Origin: Sediminispirochaeta smaragdinae DSM 11293 | Lineage (GTDB): Bacteria > Spirochaetota > Spirochaetia > DSM-16054 > Sediminispirochaetaceae | Assembly (NCBI RefSeq): GCF_000143985.1 | Contig: NC_014364.1 | Span: 62,001 to 126,000, forward strand | Length of the DNA stretch: 64,000 nt | Direction: 5' to 3' | In this document: positions 25,220-33,321 of the stretch, piece by piece | How the letters are laid out: every line of letters begins with the position of its first letter | Numbering within the stretch: the first letter of the stretch is position 1 | Translations under genes and position numbers: made by a program | Notes under the pieces: generated by a model | The model's database searches: none | Seen by the model: the letters and a program-made list of their open reading frames with translations, nothing else | Told to the model about the DNA's origin: nothing

Positions 25220-26134
25220 ATGAACGTTATTTTGGCCTACCTTCTTGCCTTTGTGGTCATCGTGATCTTTTTTAAATTGATCAGGATCGTACCCGAACAG
25301 GAAGTGTACATCATTGAACGATTTGGAAAGTACGAGAAAAGTCTCGGCTCCGGACTTCATCTTGTGATTCCTTTTGTCCAGCGGGTGGCCTATAAGCATA
25401 CCCTGAAAGAAGAGGTGATCGATGTGGACCCTCAAGTCTGTATTACCGCGGACAATGTCCAGGTTACTGTCGACGGACTTCTCTATCTTCGTGTAATGGA
25501 TGCAGAAAAGGCGAGCTACGGAATCGACAATTACCGCTATGCAACCGCTCAGCTGGCAAAGACCACGATGAGGTCGGAGATCGGAAAACTGGATCTTGAT
25601 CGTTCCTTCAGTGAACGGGATGAGATCAACGATGCAATCGTCCGGGCCGTTGACGAGGCTTCCGATCCTTGGGGCATCAAGGTTACTCGTTATGAGATAA
25701 AGGATATTCGCCCCACCGATACCATCGAACAGGCGATGGAGCAACAGATGCGGGCAGAGCGGGAGAAGCGGGCGGAAATTCTTGCCAGCGAAGGCGAAAA
25801 GATGAGCCGTATCAACATCTCTCAGGGAGACCGGGAGGCTGCGATTAACCTTTCCAAGGGAGAGCGCCAGCGTCGGATCAACGAAGCGGAAGGGCGCTCC
25901 AAGGCGATTGAGGTTACCAGTGTGGCCACAGCCGAAGGCCTACAGATGATCGCAGAGGCGTTGCAGCTTCCCAAGGGAAAGGCCGCCATGGGCTTGCGGC
26001 TGGCGGAACAGTACCTTACCAAGTTTGGATCCATTCTCGATACGGCGGAAACAACGGTTCTTCCGGATGATCTTGCCAGACTCAAGTCTCTTATCGATAC
26101 GGTGGCACCGGGAATAGCCGGAGGTAAGGTATGA
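25220..26134 (+). CDS. Stomatin-like SPFH/band 7 protein, first copy
   Basis: A 304-residue membrane-anchored protein: one N-terminal hydrophobic segment (about residues 3-22) followed by an SPFH domain (RIVPEQEVYIIERFGKY, HLVIPFVQRVAYKHTLKEE) and a long charged coiled coil from about 180 to 245 (AMEQQMRAEREKRAEI). Such proteins oligomerise on the inner face of the membrane and act with NfeD and proteases. Similar in length and pattern to the next gene, clearly a duplication. Its stop and the next start overlap as ATGA. Confidence 0.93.
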   Translation: MNVILAYLLAFVVIVIFFKLIRIVPEQEVYIIERFGKYEKSLGSGLHLVIPFVQRVAYKHTLKEEVIDVDPQVCITADNVQVTVDGLLYLRVMDAEKASYGIDNYRYATAQLAKTTMRSEIGKLDLDRSFSERDEINDAIVRAVDEASDPWGIKVTRYEIKDIRPTDTIEQAMEQQMRAEREKRAEILASEGEKMSRINISQGDREAAINLSKGERQRRINEAEGRSKAIEVTSVATAEGLQMIAEALQLPKGKAAMGLRLAEQYLTKFGSILDTAETTVLPDDLARLKSLIDTVAPGIAGGKV

Positions 26135-27051
26135 ACCCCTTTCTTCCCTTGATGGTTCTTATTTTTCTCTTCGGGGTGGTTATTCTTGTCAGCTTGATTC
26201 GTAGTGTTCGGATCGTTCCTGGTAAGGTCGCCTTGGTGGTCGAGCGGCTTGGTAAGTATAGCCGCACCCTTGAAGCCGGATTTCATGTGCTTGTTCCCTT
26301 TATTGAACGGGTAAAATATCGACACGGGTTAAAAGAGGTGGCCGTCGACGTTCCTGCCCAGGACTGTTTTACCCAGGACAATGTCAAGGTTCGAGTTGAT
26401 GGTGTTTTATATATGAAGGTGGTCGATGCCAGGCGTGCAAGCTACGGTATCACCAATTATCAGTACGCAACCATCCAGCTTGCTCAGACCACCATGCGGT
26501 CGGTCATCGGCAGGCTTGAACTTGATAAAACCTTCGAAGAGCGAGACGCTATCAATGCCGAGGTTGTGAAGGCTGTAGATGAGGCCGCCGATGCCTGGGG
26601 TGTCAAGGTTTCCCGGTATGAGATCCAGAACATCAATGTACCTTCGGGAATCCTGGAGGCGATGGAAGTCCAGATGCGGGCAGAGCGGGAAAAGCGAGCT
26701 GCGATTGCCCGAAGTCTCGGAGAGAAAGAGTCTAAGATCAACTACAGCCAGGCCGAAATGGAAGAGGCTGTCAACCGCTCTGAAGGTGTAAAGGAAAAAA
26801 TGATCAACGAGGCGGAAGGAAAGGCCCAGGAGATCCTTTCCCTGGCAAGAGCAACGGCCGATGGAATCAAAATGGTTGCCCGGTCGGTGGCGAATCAGGG
26901 AGGAGAGGATGCTTTGGCCCTGCGGGTCGCCGAAGGATATATCGAAGAGTTAAGCAAACTGGCCAAACAGCAGACGAGGGTTGTTGTACCTATGGACGTT
27001 ACCGACATGGCCGCCATGATGACAAAGGTCGAACGTATGGTCAAAGAGTAA
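26131..27051 (+). CDS. Stomatin-like SPFH/band 7 protein, second copy
   Basis: A 306-residue paralogue of the preceding protein with the same layout: hydrophobic N-terminus, SPFH domain (RIVPGKVALVVERLGKYS, VDVPAQDCFTQDNV) and coiled coil (EVQMRAEREKRAAIARS). The two probably form mixed rings with NfeD. Translational coupling through ATGA suggests balanced production. A strong terminator follows. Confidence 0.93.
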   Translation: MNPFLPLMVLIFLFGVVILVSLIRSVRIVPGKVALVVERLGKYSRTLEAGFHVLVPFIERVKYRHGLKEVAVDVPAQDCFTQDNVKVRVDGVLYMKVVDARRASYGITNYQYATIQLAQTTMRSVIGRLELDKTFEERDAINAEVVKAVDEAADAWGVKVSRYEIQNINVPSGILEAMEVQMRAEREKRAAIARSLGEKESKINYSQAEMEEAVNRSEGVKEKMINEAEGKAQEILSLARATADGIKMVARSVANQGGEDALALRVAEGYIEELSKLAKQQTRVVVPMDVTDMAAMMTKVERMVKE

Positions 27052-27075
27052 TTGGCCGACCCTTTGCGGTAAGAG

Positions 27076-27108
27076 CGGCGAAAAGGGTGGGCTTTTCGCC
27101 GTTGTTTC
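27076..27108 (+). terminator. Rho-independent terminator of the NfeD/stomatin operon
   Basis: CGGCGAAAAG (27076-27085) pairs perfectly with CTTTTCGCCG (27092-27101) around GGTGGG, followed by a T-rich tail. Confidence 0.85.
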
Positions 27109-27241
27109 TTTCTCTTGACAGGATAGAGAGTAAAAAGTAAATTTGACTTCCCACGCGATACGTAGTAACTTATAACCTCATAATATTTTATACTCTGATC
27201 TAGAGGTATGCCCTCTTTATCGTGCATGTAGAAAGGGGATT

Positions 27242-28681
27242 ATGCATAATTCACTAATTTCGAAAAAAGGATTCCCGATCGTTCATTTTTACGATCAAGA
27301 CTTTGTCGATATTTATGAAAAAAGCTGGGCGTGGATAGAGGAAGCCTGGTATCGAAACGGAGAGAAAAATGGGCTCCAGGAGCAATTTTTTCGCTACCCC
27401 GGTGGAGATACGATTAACCAGGCAGAGGCATGTATGTCGACCTTCTTCTTGGTTTACAGCAACCGACTTTTTTCCGCCTTCCACAACCTGGATAATTTTT
27501 ACGGTAAGCAGGAAAGCGACGGTGCTATCCGCTGTACCTATCGAATAGACGATGGTAATCCGGTTTTAACCGAGGAGAACCCTCTTGGGGTTGGCCCGCC
27601 ACTTTTTGCCTTGGCAGAATACAATCTGTTTCATAAGGTCGGCAATAAGAAACGGCTCAAGGAGATTATGCCTTATCTTGAGGCCTACTATGCCTGGCTT
27701 GAGCTCAATTTTAAAGATGATACCGGGCTGTACGTAGTACCTGCGGAAGCATCCATGATGGAGAATGCACCCCGTGATAGGGCGGTCTATCTGCTTGATT
27801 TTAATGCACAGCAGGCCGTTAACGCGCTCTATATGAGTGCGATTGGCGATGTTCTCAACGACAAAGAGATAAGTTTTAGGTATAAAAGAAATTATTTTTC
27901 TCTGAAGACGAGAATTAATTCTCAGATGTGGGATGAGGAAAGCGGTTTTTATTACGATCTTGATAAAGAGGGAAAGCGCCTTAACGAAAAGATGATTGGT
28001 GCATATTGGACCCTCCTTGCCGAGATCCCTAATGAGGACAAGTCTAATGCTCTCATCGCTCATTTGAAGAATCCGGAAACCTTCGGCACAGAACATCCCT
28101 TTCCCTCTTTGGCTGTTGATTCTCCCCATTTCACTGAGAATGGATACGGTTGTAGAGGGTCTGTCTATCCTTCGTTGAATTTCGTGGTTATCAAGGGGCT
28201 TGAGAAATATGCCCGCTACGAGCTGGCCAGAGAAGCATCTATCCGGCATCTCTATTTTATGCTTGATACTCTGCATCCCGAAGGTGATAAAAAAGGAAAT
28301 TTGTGGGAGGCTTATCTTCCCCACAAGGAGGGCCCTGCACTGTGGCCCGATAGTGAGGATTTTCCGAGACCGCTCTATCTGCCGGGAATTGCTCTTTCCA
28401 CTATTACCCTGATGATCGAAAATGTTCTTGGTTTGACCATCAGTTTGCCAAGAAAGACCGTCGATTGGATCGTTCCTACCTTGGAGATCATGGGAATCGA
28501 GAATCTTTCGCTCAAGCGTAATATGATTACCATCCTCAGTAACAAAAGCTCGAGAGGCTGGGAGATAAGGCTTGAGTCGGAAAAACTCTACTATTTCACG
28601 ATCACGGTATTGGATGAAAAGAAAAAAAAGACCCTGCCGATTCCGTCGGGTAAATGCTCGATGCTAATCGACAAACTATAG
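27242..28681 (+). CDS. Trehalase/GH63-like (alpha/alpha)6-barrel glycosidase
   Basis: A 479-residue protein without a signal peptide. The stretch QMWDEESGFYYDLDKEG is typical of GH37/GH63 (alpha/alpha)6-barrel enzymes, and GYGCRGSVYPSLNFVVIKGL and NLWEAYLPH fit the catalytic face in the C-terminal half. GH63 includes mannosylglycerate and glucosylglycerate hydrolases and processing glucosidases; trehalase is GH37. I cannot pick the substrate. About 80 C-terminal residues form a beta-rich tail. AAAGGGG precedes the ATG, and the stop is one base from the recR stop. Confidence 0.8.
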   Translation: MHNSLISKKGFPIVHFYDQDFVDIYEKSWAWIEEAWYRNGEKNGLQEQFFRYPGGDTINQAEACMSTFFLVYSNRLFSAFHNLDNFYGKQESDGAIRCTYRIDDGNPVLTEENPLGVGPPLFALAEYNLFHKVGNKKRLKEIMPYLEAYYAWLELNFKDDTGLYVVPAEASMMENAPRDRAVYLLDFNAQQAVNALYMSAIGDVLNDKEISFRYKRNYFSLKTRINSQMWDEESGFYYDLDKEGKRLNEKMIGAYWTLLAEIPNEDKSNALIAHLKNPETFGTEHPFPSLAVDSPHFTENGYGCRGSVYPSLNFVVIKGLEKYARYELAREASIRHLYFMLDTLHPEGDKKGNLWEAYLPHKEGPALWPDSEDFPRPLYLPGIALSTITLMIENVLGLTISLPRKTVDWIVPTLEIMGIENLSLKRNMITILSNKSSRGWEIRLESEKLYYFTITVLDEKKKKTLPIPSGKCSMLIDKL

Positions 28682-28682
28682 T

Positions 28683-29270
28683 TTACAGTTTCGTTCGTCC
28701 CCGGAAGGAGCGGGCAAGGGTAAGCTTGTCCGCATATTCGAGGTCACCGCCTACCGGCAGTCCGGATGCCAGGCGGCTGACTTCAATGGGGCGTTCCTTT
28801 AAGATGTTCTGAAGGTAGAGTGCGGTGGTATCTCCCTCGACTGTCGGATTGGTTGCGATGATAATTTCCTTCACCGTACCTTCGGATGCCCGTTTGACCA
28901 GCTTATCAATGGAAAGATCGCTCGGCCCGACTCCATTCATCGGATTGATTGCTCCACCAAGAACGTGAAAAAGGCCGTTATACTCCCCTGTCGATTCGAT
29001 GGTCGCCACATCCTGAGGCTCTTCCACCACACAGATCTGTGTTCCATCCCGACGAGGATCAGAACAGACGGAACAGAGTTCATCCTCGGTGAAGTTTCCG
29101 CAGACAGGGCAGGGATGTATGCGTTCTTTTAGTGTGCCAATCTCTTCCGCAAGCCGTGTAACAAAGGCCGAATCGGCTTTGAGAAGGTAATGGGCAATTC
29201 GCGCGGCACTCTTTCTTCCCACACCCGGTAACCTGGAAAGGCTTCGGATGAGTCGCTCCAACTGGTTCAT
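28683..29270 (-). CDS. recR: Recombination protein RecR
   Basis: A 195-residue protein for recombinational repair with RecF and RecO. It has the helix-hairpin-helix (LSRLPGVGRKSAARIA), the four-cysteine zinc finger (CPVCGNFTEDELCSVC), and the Toprim motif VVEEPQDVATIE. It is the third gene of the classic dnaX-ebfC-recR order. The start is 1 base past the ebfC stop, so translation is probably coupled. Confidence 0.98.
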   Translation of the reverse strand: MNQLERLIRSLSRLPGVGRKSAARIAHYLLKADSAFVTRLAEEIGTLKERIHPCPVCGNFTEDELCSVCSDPRRDGTQICVVEEPQDVATIESTGEYNGLFHVLGGAINPMNGVGPSDLSIDKLVKRASEGTVKEIIIATNPTVEGDTTALYLQNILKERPIEVSRLASGLPVGGDLEYADKLTLARSFRGRTKL

Positions 29271-29271
29271 A

Positions 29272-29604
29272 TCAGCCGGGGTTTCCCAAATTGTTAAGCA
29301 GGTCGGGCGGAAGGTTCAGATTTCCCAAACCGCCGGAAAGTTTATTCTGCATCTCTTCGCGAACCTTTGCAAATGCATCGTTAAAAGCGGCCCGGACCAG
29401 ATCTTCCAGCATCCCTATATCTTCGGGATCGACCACTTCACGTTCGATTCTGACACCGATGATCTGCATCTGTCCGTTCATTTCGATGACGACCATGCCA
29501 CCGCCGGCAGTACCGATTACCACGATATCTTTCAACTGCTCCTGCATGTCTTTCATGCCGGACTGAAGGTTTTGCATATTCTTGAACAGGTCCATGGGAT
29601 TCAT
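29272..29604 (-). CDS. ebfC: Nucleoid-associated protein YbaB/EbfC family
   Basis: A 110-residue DNA-binding protein with the typical N-terminal helix (DLFKNMQNLQSGMKDMQEQL), the beta core VVIGTAGGGMVVIEMNGQ, and a C-terminal helix. The family name EbfC comes from the Borrelia protein. It forms tweezer-like dimers on DNA. Encoded between dnaX and recR, with its ATG overlapping the dnaX stop (29601-29604) and AAGGAG inside dnaX. Confidence 0.96.
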   Translation of the reverse strand: MNPMDLFKNMQNLQSGMKDMQEQLKDIVVIGTAGGGMVVIEMNGQMQIIGVRIEREVVDPEDIGMLEDLVRAAFNDAFAKVREEMQNKLSGGLGNLNLPPDLLNNLGNPG

Positions 29605-31346
29605 TTTTTCTCTCCTTTTGGGCCGATTACTTCACCGCGAAATACTTCTGTGACAAGCCGAACCTCTGTATCGTCATTTTCTTCCTGCTGCTGTTCCTTT
29701 GATATTGCGTTGAGTTTGACCGCTGGTCGAAATCCGATGACCGGCAACAGCGCATCGGCAAGGATGGGAATCTCTCCACGTACGAAGTTAACGGTAAAGC
29801 CGTTTTCAAAATCGATGGAAAGCGTTTCTCCCTCCAAGTGCCATGTCCCTGCCTTCTCTAATGCCGAAACCAGGGCAGGCTTTGTTTTTCGTAAAGAGTC
29901 AATTGTCTGTTGAATTTCCTCTTGGCTAAGATTTCTTGGTCCCTCTGCCTGCTCTGTTTGTCCCACAACGGCATGACTGTTTTTTGGGGGGGCTTCCTCG
30001 CCTTCTTCGGATGATAGCGAGTCGGAATGCGACTTTTCATGAACAGGGTTCGATGCCTTCTGTGAGACCGATTGGTCGGCGGCTTGAGAAACCTGTTCTT
30101 GGGGGGGGGCGTGTTCGCGAATCTGCGGGCTCCGAGGAGGCTCTGTTTCAGGAACATCATTGTCGGAACCAGCTACTTGCTGCTGACCAAGGGGAAGTTT
30201 CCCTTCCACCAGCTCGCTACGAAGTTTGCCGATTTGGTGGAGGACTTCTTTGGGGGAGAGATAGCTTCGCATACCGGCCAGGCGGCTCATGACGAGTTCT
30301 AATTCGAAGCGTTGGTTCAGGCTGTAGCGAATTTCTCGGTACAATGTAAACAGAAGCTCGATGGCTGTCTCCATCTGAGAGACGCTCCATGCGTCCCGTG
30401 CCTTGGACGAAAAACGTTCGGGGCTGTAGCCGAGAACTGCCTCTTTTTTGATTCCGTGACGAATAAAAAGGAGATTTCGAAAGTATTCGGTCAGATCAAT
30501 GATGAACTGCTCTACTGCAACGCCGTCGGCAAGGACCGATTCGGTTAGTTCAATGGCCTTTCCGGCATCCTCTTCCGCCAAAGCCTCTGCAACCCCGTTT
30601 ATCCGTTCCAGACCTACCAGTCCCAGCTTCTGGCGTATCTCTTCCAGGGTGATTCCCTTGTCTGAAAAAGAGGCCACCTGGTCGAAAAGGGTATATGCGT
30701 CCCGAAGGCTTCCCGTCGCCTCCTTGGCAATCCAGAAAAGCGCCTCATCTTCAGCCTCTATCTGTAACTCCGCGGCTGCTTCGGCCAATTTATTCTTGAT
30801 CGTTTCGGGCTGAATAAGGCGAAAATTGAACTGCTGACAACGGCTGCGAATGGTCGCCGGTACCTTGTGAATTTCCGTAGTTGCAAAGATAAAGACAATG
30901 TAGGGCGGCGGCTCTTCTATGGTCTTCAGCAACGCATTGAAAGCACTGTTGGAGAGCATGTGGACCTCGTCGATGATATACACCTTGTAGCGACCACTAT
31001 TTGGTGCAAAGAGGACCTCGTCCTTAATCTCCCGTACATCATTGACGCTGGTATTGCTGGCACCGTCGATCTCGATCACATCGAGGCTGTTACCTCTAGA
31101 GATTTCCTGACAGCTGCTACACTCCCCGCAAGGAGCGGGAGTAGGACCCTTCTCACAATTCAAGGCTTTTGCAAGAAGCCGTGCTGCAGAGGTCTTGCCG
31201 ACACCTCTTGGGCCGGAAAAAAGATAGGCGTGGGCTATTCTCCCCGACGAAACCGCACTGGAAAGGGTCGATACGACAAAATCCTGACCAACCAGTGTTT
31301 CAAAGCCCTGGGGCCGTTTCCTTGTTGCTGTTACTTCGTATGACAT
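29601..31346 (-). CDS. dnaX: DNA polymerase III subunits gamma/tau
   Basis: A 581-residue clamp-loader ATPase. The N-terminus is slightly unusual (MSYEVTATRKRPQGFETLVG rather than ALYRKWRP), followed by Walker A (GPRGVGKTSAARLLAKALNC), the zinc finger with CGECSSCQEI, Walker B (VYIIDEVHML) and sensor 1 (FIFATTE). A proline- and glutamate-rich linker (about residues 400-490) joins a tau-like C domain. I start at 31346, matching the usual DnaX N-terminus; an in-frame ATG at 31385 would lie inside the SRP RNA. The glutamate and glycine runs in the linker are worth a check for programmed frameshifting. Confidence 0.96.
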   Translation of the reverse strand: MSYEVTATRKRPQGFETLVGQDFVVSTLSSAVSSGRIAHAYLFSGPRGVGKTSAARLLAKALNCEKGPTPAPCGECSSCQEISRGNSLDVIEIDGASNTSVNDVREIKDEVLFAPNSGRYKVYIIDEVHMLSNSAFNALLKTIEEPPPYIVFIFATTEIHKVPATIRSRCQQFNFRLIQPETIKNKLAEAAAELQIEAEDEALFWIAKEATGSLRDAYTLFDQVASFSDKGITLEEIRQKLGLVGLERINGVAEALAEEDAGKAIELTESVLADGVAVEQFIIDLTEYFRNLLFIRHGIKKEAVLGYSPERFSSKARDAWSVSQMETAIELLFTLYREIRYSLNQRFELELVMSRLAGMRSYLSPKEVLHQIGKLRSELVEGKLPLGQQQVAGSDNDVPETEPPRSPQIREHAPPQEQVSQAADQSVSQKASNPVHEKSHSDSLSSEEGEEAPPKNSHAVVGQTEQAEGPRNLSQEEIQQTIDSLRKTKPALVSALEKAGTWHLEGETLSIDFENGFTVNFVRGEIPILADALLPVIGFRPAVKLNAISKEQQQEENDDTEVRLVTEVFRGEVIGPKGEKK

Positions 31347-31374
31347 TGTCCACCCATATTGGCCGAAAAAAAAA

Positions 31375-31496
31375 CCCCTCGGCACCGATCAAGCCGGTTG
31401 CGGCTCATCATCCGTCCGCTTACCGCTGCTACCTTCCGGTCCTGACGGAGTTGGGCGGTGGACAATAGCGCAGGACCTGACCGGGAAGCCAAGGGG
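31375..31496 (-). ncRNA. ffs: Signal recognition particle RNA (4.5S type)
   Basis: Read on the minus strand, the sequence has the universal domain IV: GTCAGGTCCTGC, then TCAGGACCGGAAGG with the GGAA tetraloop, then TAGCAGCGGTAAGC. The ends CCCCTTGGC and GCCGAGGGG close the terminal stem. Length is about 122 nt, so it is the short bacterial type without an Alu domain. The closing stem runs into nine T (31374-31366), so it may also serve as a terminator. It starts only 6 bases after the tRNA-Ser(GGA) end and probably is processed from the tRNA transcript. Confidence 0.95.
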
Positions 31497-31502
31497 AAAT
31501 AA

Positions 31503-31590
31503 CGGAGAGAGGGGGATTCGAACCCCCGGTACCCGGTTAGAGTACATACGCTTTCCAAGCGTACTCCTTCGGCCTCTCGGACATCTCTCC
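31503..31590 (-). tRNA. tRNA-Ser (anticodon GGA)
   Basis: A cloverleaf with a 7-bp acceptor stem GGAGAGA/TCTCTCC, discriminator G, a long variable arm, and anticodon loop TTGGAAA. CCA is not encoded. Reads UCC and UCU. Confidence 0.95.
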
Positions 31591-31615
31591 AGAATCACGA
31601 TACTCTTTTTGCCTG

Positions 31616-31702
31616 CGGAGAGAGAGGGATTCGAACCCTCGGTACCGTAAACGGTACAACGGATTTCGAGTCCGTCCGATTCAACCGCTCTCGCATCTCT
31701 CC
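31616..31702 (-). tRNA. tRNA-Ser (anticodon CGA)
   Basis: Same serine class II fold with acceptor GGAGAGA/TCTCTCC, discriminator G and a long variable arm. Anticodon loop CTCGAAA. Reads UCG. Confidence 0.95.
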
Positions 31703-31713
31703 GTAAAAAAGAA

Positions 31714-31787
31714 TGTACCCAAGAGGACTCGAACCTCCGGCCTTTAGATCCGCAATCTAACGCTCTATCCAGCTGAGCTATGGGTAC
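31714..31787 (-). tRNA. tRNA-Arg (anticodon GCG)
   Basis: Acceptor GTACCCA/TGGGTAC, discriminator A, D-loop with A20, and anticodon loop TTGCGGA between stems TTAGA and TCTAA. The anticodon GCG carries G34, where most bacteria have ACG read as ICG. Arginine identity (A20, C35) fits. It lies between two serine tRNAs. Confidence 0.92.
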
Positions 31788-31795
31788 ATACAAAA

Positions 31796-31883
<88 letters not shown>

Positions 31884-31900
31884 AAATACAAACGCTGATA

Positions 31901-31985
31901 CGGAGAAGGTGGGATTCGAACCCACGGAGCCTCGCAGCTCAACGGTTTTCAAGACCGCCTCCTTCAACCACTCGGACACCTCTCC
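31901..31985 (-). tRNA. tRNA-Ser (anticodon TGA)
   Basis: Class II tRNA with acceptor GGAGAGG pairing with CTTCTCC (one G-T pair), discriminator G, anticodon loop CTTGAAA. It is the first RNA of the minus-strand tRNA cluster. Reads UCA. Confidence 0.95.
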
Positions 31986-32012
31986 ATTCTCTGACCAGCA
32001 AACTGGGCCTTC

Positions 32013-32041
32013 AATATACTTGTGGCACCTTCCTTTGTCAA
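32013..32041 (-). promoter_or_regulatory. Promoter of the tRNA-SRP RNA-dnaX transcript
   Basis: On the minus strand TTGACA (32041-32036) and TATATT (32018-32013) have a 17-base spacer. Transcription would start near 32006, about 20 bases ahead of tRNA-Ser(TGA). Confidence 0.85.
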
Positions 32042-32078
32042 TATATCGGCTAATTTTCGCTGTGATCAGTCGCCGACG

Positions 32079-32924
32079 TCAGGTTCCTGCAAAGTCGTAA
32101 AGGGTCTTGATTTCTTGGGCCCAGCGATCGGGCTCCGGTGTCTCCAGAATCAGGGGGATATCATCGAGCCTGGAATCTTCCATCAGGAAACGAAAGGCCT
32201 CGATGCCGATGTTTCCGTCCCCCAAGGGGGCATGACGGTCAACTCTACTTCCAAACTCGGATTTGGCATCGTTCAGGTGCATACCCCGCAGGTAGGAATA
32301 GCCGACGACTTCGTCAAAGTGTGCCATGGTATGGCCATAAGCTTCCCTGCTGCGCATGTCATACCCAGCGGCAAATGCGTGGCAGGTATCGATACAGACT
32401 CCGACCCGCTTCTTGTTTTCCGTCAACTCCACAAGCCGTCCCAGCTGTTCGAAGCTGTAGCCTATGTTTGAACCCTGGCCTGCGGTATTTTCTATAACCA
32501 GAACCAGGCTATCGGTTTCTGCTATGGCCCTGTTCATCGCCTTTGCAATTCGTCCTATACACTCCTCTTCGGATATCTTTTTCAGGTGGCTTCCCGGGTG
32601 AAAATTAAGTAGCTTGAGGCCGAGTTGTTCGGCCCGTCTTACTTCATCCAAAAAGGCATCGAAGGCACGCTGCCATTTTTCTTCTTCCGGAGAACCCAAG
32701 TTGATGAGGTAGGAATCGTGGGGCAGCACATGGTCGGGGCTGATCCCTACTTGGGATAAATGGTCGGAGAAGGCCTTGATAGAATGCTCTTCCAGGGGCT
32801 TTGTCTTCCACTGGCGTTGATTTTTTGTAAAAAGGGCAAAAGCCCCTGCGCCTATCTCCGCCGCATGTAGCGGGGCCTTCTCAACCCCGCCGGCGGCACT
32901 AACATGAGCTCCGATATACTTCAT
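32079..32924 (-). CDS. nfo: Endonuclease IV (AP endonuclease)
   Basis: A 281-residue base-excision repair enzyme that cuts 5' of abasic sites. The Zn-binding motifs are all present: GAHVSAAGG at the N-terminus, [35 protein letters not shown] and [15 protein letters not shown]. Length fits the family. It starts 3 bases after the stop of a small hypothetical gene, so they are probably coupled. The nfo end lies 38 bases from the tRNA promoter -35 box. Confidence 0.98.
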   Translation of the reverse strand: MKYIGAHVSAAGGVEKAPLHAAEIGAGAFALFTKNQRQWKTKPLEEHSIKAFSDHLSQVGISPDHVLPHDSYLINLGSPEEEKWQRAFDAFLDEVRRAEQLGLKLLNFHPGSHLKKISEEECIGRIAKAMNRAIAETDSLVLVIENTAGQGSNIGYSFEQLGRLVELTENKKRVGVCIDTCHAFAAGYDMRSREAYGHTMAHFDEVVGYSYLRGMHLNDAKSEFGSRVDRHAPLGDGNIGIEAFRFLMEDSRLDDIPLILETPEPDRWAQEIKTLYDFAGT

Positions 32925-32927
32925 GTT

Positions 32928-33251
32928 TCAGTTTCTACATTCCGGTGTGTAAAGATGATCGGCTTCGATGCGCAGAACGAACTGCTGCGGCAGGCCGTTC
33001 ACGAAATTTTTCGGAAGAAAAAGATGAAAGCGCCTTGCCTGCTCAATAATAAATTCAAGGTGATCATAGTCCCAAAGGTGGTAATCTTTCTTTGAGCAGT
33101 CCGCATTCAGAGTATCCACCAGCTCGCCACAAATCGTTTCCAACTCCTTCCCTAAGAAACTCTGGCTGCAAGCCTTGAAAAGTAGATCGGCAGGTATAGT
33201 ATCCGGAAGCTTTTGTACAAATGTGTCATGTAAGCTATTGATCGTATCCAT
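32928..33251 (-). CDS. Hypothetical protein in an operon with nfo
   Basis: A 107-residue soluble, mostly helical protein (SLHDTFVQKLPDTIPADLLF, then DYDHLEFIIEQARRF). No domain recognised. Three cysteines (residues 28, 40 and 52) lie in the first half and one near the end. A strong ribosome site (AAAGGAGGAAC) precedes the ATG, and it lies 3 bases before nfo on the same strand, so it is a real gene that may link to repair or simply share a promoter. Confidence 0.75.
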   Translation of the reverse strand: MDTINSLHDTFVQKLPDTIPADLLFKACSQSFLGKELETICGELVDTLNADCSKKDYHLWDYDHLEFIIEQARRFHLFLPKNFVNGLPQQFVLRIEADHLYTPECRN

Positions 33252-33321
33252 ACCGTTCCTCCTTTCTTAAAGATAACAGGGCATAGCAGGAAAAGCAAAA
33301 TTTACCTATGATGAACCATCT

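Noticed and set aside
31347-31385. Earlier ATG for dnaX
   Set aside because: It would lie inside the SRP RNA, and known DnaX proteins start at the MSY position.
31389-31793. A 134-codon frame over the tRNA and SRP RNA genes
   Set aside because: It consists of tRNA sequence read as protein (repeated RRFESSWVHS-like and GTEGSNPSLS segments).
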